DNA of 64,000 bases from Perca fluviatilis (lineage: Eukaryota > Chordata > Actinopteri > Perciformes > Percidae): contig NC_053114.1 in assembly GCF_010015445.1 (NCBI RefSeq), forward strand, positions 15,201,224-15,265,223, in the 5' to 3' direction. Shown here one piece after another: positions 11,082 to 22,265 of the stretch; position 1 is the stretch's first letter, and each line of letters begins with the position of its first letter. The notes beneath the pieces were generated by a model. The model saw only the letters and a list, made by a program, of their open reading frames with translations. It searched no databases and was not told the DNA's origin. The position numbers and the translations under genes are program-made.

Positions 11082-14049
11082 TAAAGTAAATTCAATTTGT
11101 ATTTACTTATCTATTGTCCCCCAAAATAAATCCCCCCAAATTCCCAGAAAAAATATTGAGGACAGCTCTGAACCCTGAACAGAAGTTAAGACTTATCGCA
11201 ACCCCTGAAACAGTATGGTATGATGAAAGTGAATAGGAACTTGTTTGTACATGATTATCAGCTTCTCATTCACAGTGATGGAGTTCCTTTCAAACATAAT
11301 TCAAAGTTTAAAAGTCTTGAAAGATAATTGTTGGAATATGGATATAGAAATATTAGTAATTACATCATTTTCACTTAAATTTCACTTAACTCATTTTATC
11401 CAAAGCAGCCCAGTACATTTCAACTTTATTTCCATTGTGATGTTTTCAACAGAAGTCAAACTCCCAGCCTGTCTGTATTAGTGCCTTACTGCTCTGTCTA
11501 TTGGCCTAAAGAACCAGTAAAGCCTTGGAAGATATTGCAACATGTTCAGCCGAGGCTAATGTTTGACACTGCTGTCAGAGGGGTTTTAACCTTTGCAAGC
11601 TCTCTTTGGATTTCAATTTTGTCCTTTTAACCTGGTGCCGTTTCACCAGATGTATGCACCAGAAAGAAAAGGAGAAGACAGAAGTGCAATACATGACTCC
11701 TTTCAGCTAAGTAATCACACTTTGTTTGTTTGAATAAAATCATTTCTAATATGTATCCCAAAGCAACTTTACAAACCAAGAACATAAAGTTAAGAATGAG
11801 ATCTAAAAGACCAAGTAGTCTGAATCAAGAGGAGCAAAAGGGAAACAACTCCAGCATGGTCAAAAGCTTGTCAGGTTCACAGGAAAAAATGTACAGTACA
11901 AATTACAGTGTAAATATTATGCACAGACGGGGAGTGAAACACAAACTGTAAACTACACTGTTCTGAGTGTAGAAAGGATGAACACTGTAGTAATGCAGCT
12001 TTTCCCCACATTTTTAATGCTTTGGCAGTTCAAAAGTACCCAGCTGGTAATGATATGAAGAGACCCCCCCTCCCCCCCAGGAAGAGTGACAGCATCAGTC
12101 GCTTCATCAAGTGCCTCAAAATGACATCCAGTATGTTTGCTTTCAAGTGACAAAGCCCTCTGACATTGTTATACAGCAAAAAAAGTCTGTGGGGAGAAGG
12201 TCTGGCTGGATTGATGGGTCAACAAAACATCGGACTTTAACCAGGAAGAGCGCTGTTGGCTTCCCATTTCAAACAGTCAACGTTGCTTGTTTTTAGTGTA
12301 TAAAATGATTTGAATCTTTTTTTTTTTTTTTTTAGATAATATTCTCTTAAAAAGACGTTAAAATAATAGCTATTTGTATTAAAGACGTAAGTGCAACATT
12401 ATCTATAAAATATCAGGTCTGTATCAAACTAAGTATGATTTAAAGCAACATTATGCAACTTTTTTACCTTTAAAATGAGTGCTTCAAAATCATTTTGATG
12501 CTACACCGACTTGTCATTCCCACGCCACGCCCCAAATGGCGGTTAACAAAGCGGGTACAATCTGTTTTAGCTACAGAGTGAGGCATCGCACTTCTGTTCC
12601 ATCTTTGTTGGGAGTCGCACATGCGCAGTAGCTGCTAGCCAGTCAGAAGCAGAGTATGAGGGCGTGCCACGCTAGCAGCTAGGAGAGCATTATAAGGTGT
12701 GTTACAAAGTGATGCACGTTTGCAACGGAAGTAAAGGCTGGACTACAATAGAGCTGTTTGGAGCAGTTTGTGAACAGTGTTTTCTGATGGTAAGTCCCTT
12801 TGGGTTGGACTTTGGGCTTTTTCACTTTGTAAACCTATAAAGTGCACAAAGAAGATATATAACACAATAAAGGAAAGGGAAAAAGCCAAAAAGCATAATA
12901 TGAACACTTTAAGTAGGCTTAAGTAGGCCTAGGTGTTACCCCCACTTCTGGAACCAAACCTACACCCAATAAAAACCCTATATACGTTAAGTTATGCGGT
13001 CAGAAACTTTTTTTTGTTTTCACATGGACATGCTATTTAAACATCAAATACTAATGTACTAAATCATTACACTGTAATTTGCGGGTTGTAAATCTAAAGC
13101 ATTACCGATTTGAGTTCAGTTTCTCACTGCATCTGGCTGAGGTGTGTTCATGTTTATACAAATGTTTTTGTAGGAGTGGTGACATATTTGCTCTCGTGTT
13201 TCTTCATACAGTAGTATCAGGAACTTTGCTAAATTGCAATTTAAAGTTTTTATAATTACCATCTTTGCAATTCCTCAACATTATCTGCAGCACTCAAACA
13301 GCACACTCACTTTTCACATTTATTCACGGACACAAACAAATGTCCTGTCTGTTTGTCGATCATCTCAATTTGTCTCTCATATTAACATTGCCCTGACGTG
13401 GGTGTATTTTAGCAATGCGATTAGCCAGGGGAGTTTATCTAATTGCATTTCTCCCAGTCTACTTGAAATGAAAATTTGTCGGGCTTGAAATGTATTCAGA
13501 CAGGGGTGCTGCATTTTGATATCTTGACAAGCTAAAATGTTTTGACGGCTAATGCAGGAACAGTAATGATGTGGAAAAAGTGGAGCTATCGGGCTTGAAA
13601 TGGGATTTCAGAACGTCTCACATGTCGTACGTCTGCGTTTTTAAATAGATGATGCTTGTAGTTAGCTTTACCGCATGAGTGGTTGCACTTCACCTGCAGT
13701 GGATACCTTTTCCATTTCCTTCTCCTTATCATATTATTTCAAATTAAGTCTAACAGCAGCGGAATAGAGCCAAGAAGTGAATATAGTGATGTGAGAGTGA
13801 CAGCAAAAACAGATCCTGGTTCTCCGGAGAAATGATGCATGTCAACACAATATACCATGAGACATCTTCTCACTGGAAAAACTAGATTTTTGTTTTTAAA
13901 CATCCAACAGAATGAAACACAGTGATTTACGCAGCAGTAAGATAGTGAGGGCAGGTCTTTGTTTAGATATGCATGAAAGATCCCCTAAGATAAAGTAACG
14001 CTCACTACAACTGCACTATTTATTATTCATAGATATATATCAATATCAA

Positions 14050-14050
<1 letters not shown>
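11082..14050. other. No gene seen apart from the MITE at 12444-12908
   Basis: The stretch 12050-12290 resembles diverged fragments of a fish repeat (GATGGGTCAACAAAACATCGG). 13080-13620 is complex, non-repetitive sequence without coding signal. Confidence 0.5.
12444..12908 (+). mobile_element. TTAA-flanked MITE (subtype B)
   Basis: 465 bp, TTAA at 12440-12443 and 12909-12912. The right end ATAATATGAACACT matches the family; the left end (AGCAACATTATGC) is more diverged. The interior (GGCTGGACTACAA, GAGCAGTTTGTGAACAGTG) matches the copies at 49069 and 63697. It provides the empty-site comparison for the Harbinger-like insertion at 49481. Confidence 0.8.
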
Positions 14051-14131
<81 letters not shown>

Positions 14132-14165
14132 ATATCTATCTATCTATCTATCTATCTATATATAT
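14051..14165. repeat. (TATC)n microsatellite
   Basis: About 25 tetranucleotide units, with TATATA interruptions near 14130 and at the right end. Confidence 0.98.
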
Positions 14166-14240
14166 ACATATATAGATGTTCTCTACTCTCTCCCTCCCTC
14201 TGTCTGTCCTAATTGCAGGAGTGGAGTCTGGTGTGCGGGA

Positions 14241-14514
14241 GTCACCCCTCATTTCCACCAACTGCGGTACGGCTGCGGATCAGCTCTGCTCCGTGTCGGC
14301 TCCGTGCTCCGCCATCCTTAAATACCCGCCAGGTCCGGATTTGTTGTCTCTGCGTATCTCCTCCGGAGGGTTGCGGATCGCCGGAGCTGGGACGGAGTCG
14401 GAACGCAGCCGTTCAGTGAAAAGACACACATTGACTTTAATGGAAACCTATTGAGTCTGCCGCCTTTCTGGAGCTGATCCGCAGACGTTCTGCAGTTGGT
14501 GGAAATTGGGGGTC
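14241..14514. mobile_element. TIR element, CCCTCATTTCCACCAACTGC family
   Basis: About 270 bp with inverted ends CCCTCATTTCCACCAACTGC and GCAGTTGGTGGAAATTGGGG. GC-rich interior with several TGCGGATC-type inverted words. The reading frames of 68-92 codons are incidental. Confidence 0.75.
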
Positions 14515-14860
14515 AGGGTTCCAGCTTCCTCTTATCTACCACAATCAACCTCCACCTCATACAGCCGGTCATTCCTTCACTCTGTGTCAGATCATAGACA
14601 ATACTACAGTTAGTCTCGCTCCAGACAAACCTTTGCCTATCTGTTTAAGTCTACTTGTATGTTTGCCTGTCCTGATTCCTTTTCTTGTGCCTCCAGCTGC
14701 CATTGGTACCTGACTCCTGCTACTGCTCCACTCCTGCCATATACCGAACCAGAACCACCGCCACTGGACCCCGTTTGTAATGTCTCTCTCTGACGGACCC
14801 GCTCCTTCCCGGAATTCACCTGACCTGTTCTCCACCCTGGAAACCTGGGCTTGCCTCCCC

Positions 14861-14862
<2 letters not shown>
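14515..14862 (+). repeat. Possible 3' part of an LTR
   Basis: CT- and CC-rich sequence with CCTGTTCTCCACCCTGG and TTGCCTCCCCATTA resembles the 3' end of fish LTRs. No inverted ends or partner copy is present; resemblance only. Confidence 0.3.

Positions 14863-14932
<70 letters not shown>
14863..14932. repeat. (TA)n microsatellite
   Basis: Uninterrupted TA run of about 70 bp. Confidence 0.98.
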
Positions 14933-14935
<3 letters not shown>

Positions 14936-16224
14936 AATTATAACAAAGTAGAAGAGCAGAACAGAGCAAATGCTTATAGTCTGTTACAAAACCAGACTAA
15001 GTGCCTATAGTCATGGTTGTGGCTCTGTAGAGCTTAGCAGGTATAAAGTTTCTTAGTTGAGCTTGTTAATTATCTCTGATTACAACTACGTACATTTTAG
15101 TGTATTAGTGTGTCTAGACCTTTGATTAATTGTGTTTAAACTGCTCACAAAGGCTTATAGAGGGGGTTACGATAAAGTATTACTGATTTTTAATAGCAGG
15201 CATTTGTAAAGTTTTACGAATGGCGCCATCAGAACAAAATACATGGCCACTACATCTGCTGTTCTAGATGCAGTAGTTGCCATGATTCATTTTAACAGCT
15301 CTCGTACCCTTTGGGTTAGTGGATGAGGTCTTTTGGGGATCCAACCTGACCATAGCTCTTCATGACTGCATTTTTACAGCAGCATTACCTCACCTTGACT
15401 CATCCCAAAGCACACAAAGCAGATAGGAAATCACCTCCATGGCTGCCAGCATGACAGGCCAGCCGTCAACCACTGAGCTGCAGAGGAAATACCTCATGAT
15501 GCATTGACCTGATAACTAACAGCATGTAGAGGTGAGAAAACAAATGATCCTGGCAGGATGAGCCACACTGTAGGTACACTCTGAAATGAGGGTCGTGGTA
15601 TGATGACTTTTTCTGTTGTTTTGTTTTTATGAGAAAGTTGCCAGAAGAGAGTAACAGAGGGGTCATGCTGTCCTAAAGCAGATTTAAAACCACATGTATC
15701 TGTAAACAGTCTTTAATGTCAGAGAAGTCAATAGGACATACCAGCGTGCATCCATAAAACATTTTTTTTTGCCAATAAAATACCTGAGTACTGACACGGT
15801 ACTACAGTAGAATACAAACTAGTTTTTCTAACAGAAAAAACTAAAATCTTATTTCCATTTAAAAGAAGCCAGGATTCTGAAATGCTCAAGCCAAAAATAA
15901 TCGTGTTTATATTTTTGTTCAGAATTATGATTTAAATCAGCAAATGTCTTATCAAACAATAAGTAAACAGGATTATAAATGTAAGATAAGAATTTGATGC
16001 CAAGTTTCAGTACTCCACAGTTTCTCTGTGCTATTGACACATTTAGGTCATAACTTTGAAATGGTTTGAGGTTTGCTAACCAGCTTCACATATCACCAAG
16101 TATACACCATAAAAATAAATACACCTTTGGCTTTATGGTAAGCAATCAAAACAAATATAAAAAAAGATAAATATATCCAAACAGAGATAGATACATCAGT
16201 TTCTCCACTCAAAGGAGCCTAGAT
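14933..16224. other. No gene seen
   Basis: AT-rich unique-looking sequence; no exon, structured repeat or RNA gene recognised. Confidence 0.55.
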
Positions 16225-16310
16225 TATAATCATAGACTGTAAAAAAAATGATGGACGTAGAAACACTGACCTCACCCATTGATTTGTGGACTACTGTTTT
16301 GAAACCTTAA

Positions 16311-16986
16311 AGGAACACGCCGACTTATTGGGAATTTAGCTTATTCACCGTAACCCCCAGAGTAAGACAAGTCGAAACATATCCTTCTCATCTCTGTGCA
16401 TGCTGTAACGCTGTCTGACGGTTCCAGCATTAGCTTAGCCCAGCACAGATCCTGCAGGTAACTGGTTCCAACTAGCCTACTGCTCGAATTGTGACAAGTG
16501 ACAAAACGCTAACATGTTCCCTATTTACATGTTGTGATTTAGAGTTTGACGCGTGTCGTAAAAAAACCTTAACATGAGACACAGCCATCTTCTATCCGTA
16601 AACAAACCGGGAACTATATTCTCAGATAGGCTTGCTGCGATCATATCACTCCGCCCAAGTACTATATTCTTCCGCATGAGAATATAGTTCCCGGTTTGTT
16701 TACGGTTAGAAGATGGCTGTGTCTCATGTTATGTTGTTTTTTGTACACGCTGTGACTCTACAAATCACAACATGTAAATAGGAACATGTTGGCGTTATTT
16801 TGTCACTTATTCGGAGCAGTAGGATTACTGGAACCATTCACCTGCCTGTTCTGTGATGGGCTGATGCCGCTGGAGACGTCAGACAGCTTTACAGCACACA
16901 CGGAGATGAGAAGGGTATGTATCGACTTGTGTAACTCTGGTGGTTACGGTGAATAAGCTAAATTCCAAATAAGTCGGCGTGTTCCT
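16311..16986. mobile_element. TTAA-flanked palindromic (foldback) MITE
   Basis: 676 bp; almost the whole element is two inverted arms meeting near 16645-16675. Ends AGGAACACGCCGACTTATT and its reverse complement; TTAA at 16307-16310 and 16987-16990. It interrupts the dispersed repeat that surrounds it. Confidence 0.85.
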
Positions 16987-17885
16987 TTAAGTTTGGCAGT
17001 TTGGTCATCGTCGTCTTGATTTTTTTAACCCAGATGTGAATATTTTTAGACAAGAGGGTGGAGATGGGGAGGATGATCAGAGGTGTCAAGTAACGAAGTA
17101 CAAATACTTCGTTAACTTACTTAAGTAGAAATTTTGGGTATCTATACTTTACTGGAGTAATTATTTTAGAGCATACTTTTTACTTCTACTCCTTACATTT
17201 TCACGCAATTATCTGTACTTTCTACTCCTTACATTTTAAAAATAGCCTCGTTACTCATATTTCAGTTCGGCTTGTTTTCATTCCAGCTCGTCAGTCATCA
17301 AAAACACACACACAAAAAAACCTCTCCAAATCGCTCCATCCGGAGAGAGTGAATGTGATTGTGGTTGGATAAGAAGTATAAACATAGCTATTCCGACACC
17401 CTATTGGTTTGTACGCGATCCATAACACCTGTACAGACCCGGTGCTAATAAGCCACCGGGCCCTAACGACCGTTATCTACCGGACCGAATAGCAACACGG
17501 ATTTCGGTGCCTTATTTAGGAGCCAGTTAAATGCCTGCGCTTCTTTCTGATGCTCCGAAAACGGACGTTAGAGGGAACTGAAACATCGCCGCACGGGAAG
17601 CGGGTATAAGTTAGCAGCAGGTTTGATATTCGCAGGATATTCGTTTTCGACCTACCCCCATTCAGTGTCTTCAATAAAATTCCACTACATTACTAGTGTA
17701 GTATGTTGAGGACAGCTTAGGACACTTTGTCAAAAAAAAAAATCACAATGGTATTTGTTGTCGCTACCGATTTACAAGCGAAAACAGCACTTCAATCTAT
17801 GTTCCGGCTGTTGGCTGAGTTAGGGACCGTCTACAAATTACATTACTCAGGCTGGTGACATAGACTACTGGGATTCTTTCAGGAA

Positions 17886-19780
17886 AGAAATCACCAAAAA
17901 TCACCAAAAGTACATTTTTCTCATTCTGATTGCTGTAGTACTTGCCAATGGTAAGCCTTTACTTACTACAGGTCATATTTTTCTCATATGTCACATTATA
18001 GTGAAACGGGATGGAATTAAAAGTTTAAAATATTCACTAAAAATCAACAAAAGTACATTTTCTCATTCTGATTGCTGTAGTACTTGCCAATGGCAGGCTA
18101 CTACTTACTACAGGTCATATTTGTGTCATATGTCACATTATAGTGAAACGGGATGGAATTAAAAGTTTAGAATATTCACTAAAATCAACAAAGTACATTT
18201 TCCTCATTCTGATTGCTGTAGTACTTGCCAATGGTAAGCCTTTACTTACTACAGGTCATATTTTTCTCATATGTCACATTATAGTGAAACAGGATGGAAT
18301 TAAAAGATTAAAATTATCACCAAAATAAACCAAAGACATTTTCTCATTCTGATTGCTGTAGTACTTGCCAATGGCAGGCTAGCTACTTACTACAGGTCAC
18401 ATTTTTCTCATATGTCACATTATAGGGAAACGGGATGGAATTAAAAGTTTAAAATATTCACTAAAAATCAACAAAAGTACATTTTCTCATTCTGATTGCT
18501 GTAGTACTTGCCAATGGTAAGCCTTTACTTACTACATGTCACATTTTTGTCATATGTCACATTATAGTGAAACGGGATGGAATTAAAAGTTTAAAATATT
18601 CACTAAAAATCAACAAAAGTACATTTTCTCATTCTGATTGCTGTAGTACTTGCCAATGGTAGGCTACTACTTACTACATGTCACATTTTTGTCATATGTC
18701 ACATTATAGTGAAACAGGATGGAATTAAAAGATTAGAATTATCACCAAAAATCAACCAAAAGACATTTTCTCATTCTGATTGCTGTAGTAGCTGCCAATA
18801 GTGGGCTGCTGGTTACTACAGGTCATATTTTTTTCATACGTCACATTATAGTGAAACGGGAAGGAATTAAAGTTTAAAATATTCACCAAAAATCAACCAA
18901 AATACATTTTCTCATTCTGATTGCTGTAGTAGCTGCCAATAGTGGGCTACTACTTACATATGACATATGACAAAAATGTGACCTGTAGTAAGTAGTAGCC
19001 TGCCTTTGGCAAGTACTACAGCAATCAGAATGAGAAAATGTACTTTTGTTGATTTTTAGTGAATATTTTAAACTTTTAATTCCATCCCGTTTCACTATCA
19101 TGTGACATATGACACAAATATGACCTGTAGTAAGTAGTAGCCTGCCATTGGCAAGTACTACAGCAATCAGAGTGAGAAAATGTCTTTAGGTTGATTTTTG
19201 GTGATAATTTTAATCTTTTAATTCCATCCTGTTTCACTATAATGTGACATATGAGAAAAATATGACCTGTTGTAAGCAAAGGCTTACCATTGGCAAGTAC
19301 TACAGCAATCAGAATGATAAAATGTACTTTTGTTGATTTTTAGTGAATATTTTAAACTTTTAATTCCATCCTGTTTCACTTTAATGTGACATATGACAAA
19401 AATGTGACCTGTAGTAAGTAGTAGCCTGCCATTGGCAAGTACTACAGCAATCAGAATGAGAAAATGTCTTTTGGTTTATTTTTGGTGATAATTTTAATCT
19501 TTTAATTCCATCCTGTTTCACTATAATGTGACATATGAGAAAAATATGACCTGTAGTAAGTAAAGGCTTACCATTGGCATGTACCACAGCAATCAGAATG
19601 AGAAAATGTACTTTTGTTGATTTTTAGTGAATATTTTAAACTTTTAATTCCATCCCGTTTCACTATAATGTGACATATGACACAAATATGACCTGTAGTA
19701 AGTAGTAGCCTGCCATTGGCAAGTACTACAGCAATCAGAATGAGAAAATGTACTTTTGGTGATTTTTGGGGATTTCTTTC
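17886..19780. repeat. Head-to-head arrays of a 142-bp satellite
   Basis: The marker TCATTCTGATTGCTGTAG begins at 17921, 18063, 18204, 18344, 18487, 18629, 18771 and 18912, spacing 140-143 bp, giving eight plus-strand units. After a switch near 18960 the reverse complement appears six times, near 19022, 19163, 19305, 19448, 19590 and 19732. Two unit variants occur: one with TTCACTAAAAATCAACAAAAG and one with ATCACCAAAAATCAACCAAAAG-like text. Translated frames here are repeat artefacts. Confidence 0.9.
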
Positions 19781-20231
19781 CTGAAAGAATCCCAGTAGTC
19801 TATGTCACCAGCCTGAGTAATGTAATTTGTAGATGGTCCCTAACTCGGCCAACAGCCGGAACATAGATTGAAGTGCTGTTTTCGCTGGTAAATCGGTAGC
19901 GACAACAAATACCATTGTGATTTTTTTAAAAACTCCTTCTTCCCTCAAAAAAAAAAACAAAAAAAGGACATTGTGATTTTTTTTAAAAAACCTTTCCCTC
20001 TCCCCAAAAAAAAACACAACAAAAGTAGTGGAGGTTGGGGTAGGTCGAAAACGAATATCCTGCGAATATCAAACCTGCTGCTAACTTATACCCGCTGCCT
20101 ACGTGTCACCTTTTCAGCCCTTCTGAGTTTGCAGGTATGATTTTAATATAACATTATTATAGTCATATGATTTTGTCCCTGCGTTTTAGAGTTAAGCTGT
20201 TGTCCTTTATGGCATTTCTCCCCCTTACATC

Positions 20232-20673
20232 AGGGGTCTTGAACGTTTTTTAAGCCAAGGACCCCATAACTTAAAGTGAGATGTAGCAGGGACCCCCTAC
20301 TACACATTGTATGAAATTAAGTTGCATATTAAACTGGGCCTACAATAACTGTTAGGGTAACCTAAAGCCTTCTTACATACCTTTTTTCATAAGCTATTAA
20401 AATATTAATTGTTGCCATGATTTTATAAATCATATTTTAATGTTACGTGGCACAGTAAATCTAGGATTAACTGTATCTGTGGGCTGATATCTTAGTGACT
20501 ACCTTACCTGTAGGCCAGTAAGCCTATCATCAGTGGGAATTTATATTTGCTAATAATATGTTGGAAGTATGTTAAGGCATTTTTTTTTAATTTTTTTTTA
20601 AAGACTCAAAAATGTACAATAATTTGGAGGCCCCCCTGCAATGACTCTGAGGACCCCCTGTTGAAGATCTCTG
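20232..20673. mobile_element. hAT-like MITE nested in the satellite-bearing element
   Basis: 442 bp; left end CAGGGGTCTTGAACG, right end (reversed) CAGAGATCTTCAACAG; perfect 8-bp duplication CCTTACAT (20224-20231, 20674-20681). The interior is marked by GCCAAGGACCCC and GGCCCCCCTGCAATGACTC. Confidence 0.8.
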
Positions 20674-21078
20674 CCTTACATTACTTTTACTTTTATACTT
20701 TAAGTAGTTTTGAAAGCAGTACTTTTACACTTTTACTTAAGTAAAAAGCTTGAGTTGATACTTCAACTTCTAAAAAAGTCTTTTCAAACCCTAGTATCTA
20801 TACTTCTACTTGAGTAATGAATGTGAATACTTTTGACACCTCTGAGGATGATGCAGACAAGCTAGTGTTGTTTATGGTTGCAATGGTGTTGCTCTAAGAT
20901 AAATGCTAAAGAGGGAAAGTTACAGATTTTCACCTGGCTGAAGGGAGTCAATGGGAGGAGTTTAACCGGCAGATAAATGCGGACCTCCGGGTACTGGGGC
21001 CATATTTATCTGCGTACGGCAGAACACAGAAAATTGGCAAACTTTCTCGAGTTACCAGCTAACGCTACCACTAGCTAG

Positions 21079-21749
21079 TGTTAGGTTATAAAAAGTTAAA
21101 CCATTGGTGATGTCTGATAAAAATATACTTTTAGTTAAATGAACACTGAATCAATACCGATTGCATCACACCACACTAATCAGCATTTGACTGCCTCACT
21201 CCAACCTAGTTTCTAAAGAATTAATTAGGTTATGTCTGTTATTTAGCATGAAAGTAGATGCTCTAGGAGACTTATTGTTTAAACAACTTTGGGAGCCACT
21301 CCCTGCTAAGCCAGACTGATTAGAACAAAGAAAATGTGTATCTCTGTAGAATTGGCACTACCATGATAAACAACCTTTGTTTGTGACCTGGAGTGAACCT
21401 GACATCAGAGGTGTGTCCTTAACCTGAGAGACAGGAATATAATTCGGAAACAGAGGTGATCTCAGGACTGCAGACCTGGGACCCGACAAGGGAACAAGGT
21501 TCTGCAGTCCGCTGGTTGCAGTGTATTGTTTTGTAATGTATCATGACTGATTGCCGTAATTCCTGAAGAGGAGACATGTCATTTCAGTCCACTGCTGGCA
21601 GTGTTTTCATGTTTTATGTTTGATTGTGTTTTGACTGTCGTTTTCATCGTGTTGTTTTATTAAACCTTTTGTTTAACTTTCAATTCGACCCCAACCTCTC
21701 CTTCCTCCTCAGAAATCGAACGATCATGTAATTTAGAGATTTCCTAACA
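21079..21749 (+). mobile_element. Solo LTR (671 bp)
   Basis: Ends TGTTAGG and CCTAACA are perfect inverted repeats of the TG...CA type. CTAG-based direct repeats (CTAGCTAG at 21071-21078 and 21750-21757) flank it, so the duplication is 4-8 bp. TTATTAAACC near 21657 and a CT-rich tail (CCAACCTCTCCTTCCTCCTC) fit an LTR R/U5 end. No internal retroviral or retrotransposon coding is adjacent. The family (Gypsy, BEL or endogenous retrovirus) cannot be told from the LTR alone. Confidence 0.8.
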
Positions 21750-22265
21750 CTAGCTAGCTTGGTTGGCAAGGTCCCTATACTGAATGCTGAAGAAATTTGT
21801 TTTAGGCGACCAAAGTATTCAAATCAACTTTGATAAAGTGAAAACACACTGTGAGAGTGTCAAGGTTTAAGATGATAACATGGACAGCACCCCAAAACAA
21901 GTTCACACCTATTTTAATGTACACAGAGCCATGGATAGGCATCGCTAAGCCTCTATCATGATTGACAGGTTGGCGTGTAGCCACGCCCCTCAAACATCCC
22001 CTGCTTTATCGTCAATTCTAAAATAGTCTAAATGGGACTTTAATTTACAAAACGAACATCACGCTGTATTGAAGAAGACTTGAAACTTGATTGAGAGAAA
22101 CTCATTATAAAAATGTTTAACAAGGTAATAAATCAAGTGAGAAGTAGGGTCATTTTCTCATAGACTTCTATGCAGTTGGACTTCTTTTTGCAACCAGTGG
22201 AGTCGCCTCGTCCTGGAAATTAAATAGAATGCAGGTTTAAGGCACTTCCACGTTGGTTTTACTTT

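Larger units (their letters stand above)
17078..20844. mobile_element. 3.77-kb hAT-like foldback element carrying a satellite array
   Basis: Ends CAGAGGTGTCAA / TTGACACCTCTG with a perfect 8-bp duplication AGGATGAT (17070-17077, 20845-20852), which is hAT-like. From outside inward on each side lie AAGTAC-rich subterminal sequence, an arm homologous in inverted orientation (17580-17910 against about 19765-20115), and tandem 142-bp repeats that point toward each other. A separate 442-bp hAT-like MITE sits in the right arm (20232-20673). No transposase coding is seen. It disrupts an older dispersed repeat. Confidence 0.85.
16225..22265 (+). repeat. Dispersed fish repeat split by three insertions
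   Basis: Pieces at 16225-16306, 16991-17069, 20853-21078 and 21758-22265 belong to one abundant teleost repeat. It begins near ATAGACTGTAAAAAAAATG and ends near GGTTTAAGGCACTTCCACG. Its continuity is broken by the palindromic MITE (16311-16986), the hAT-like element (17078-20844) and a solo LTR (21079-21749). Recognition is from memory of the family. Confidence 0.65.

Noticed and set aside
18143..19587. Several 61-72-codon frames with near-identical protein
   Set aside because: They are frames of the 142-bp satellite units, not a gene family.
17886..19780. CRISPR-like regular spacing
   Set aside because: Units are whole 142-bp tandem repeats without unique spacers, in a eukaryotic transposon.
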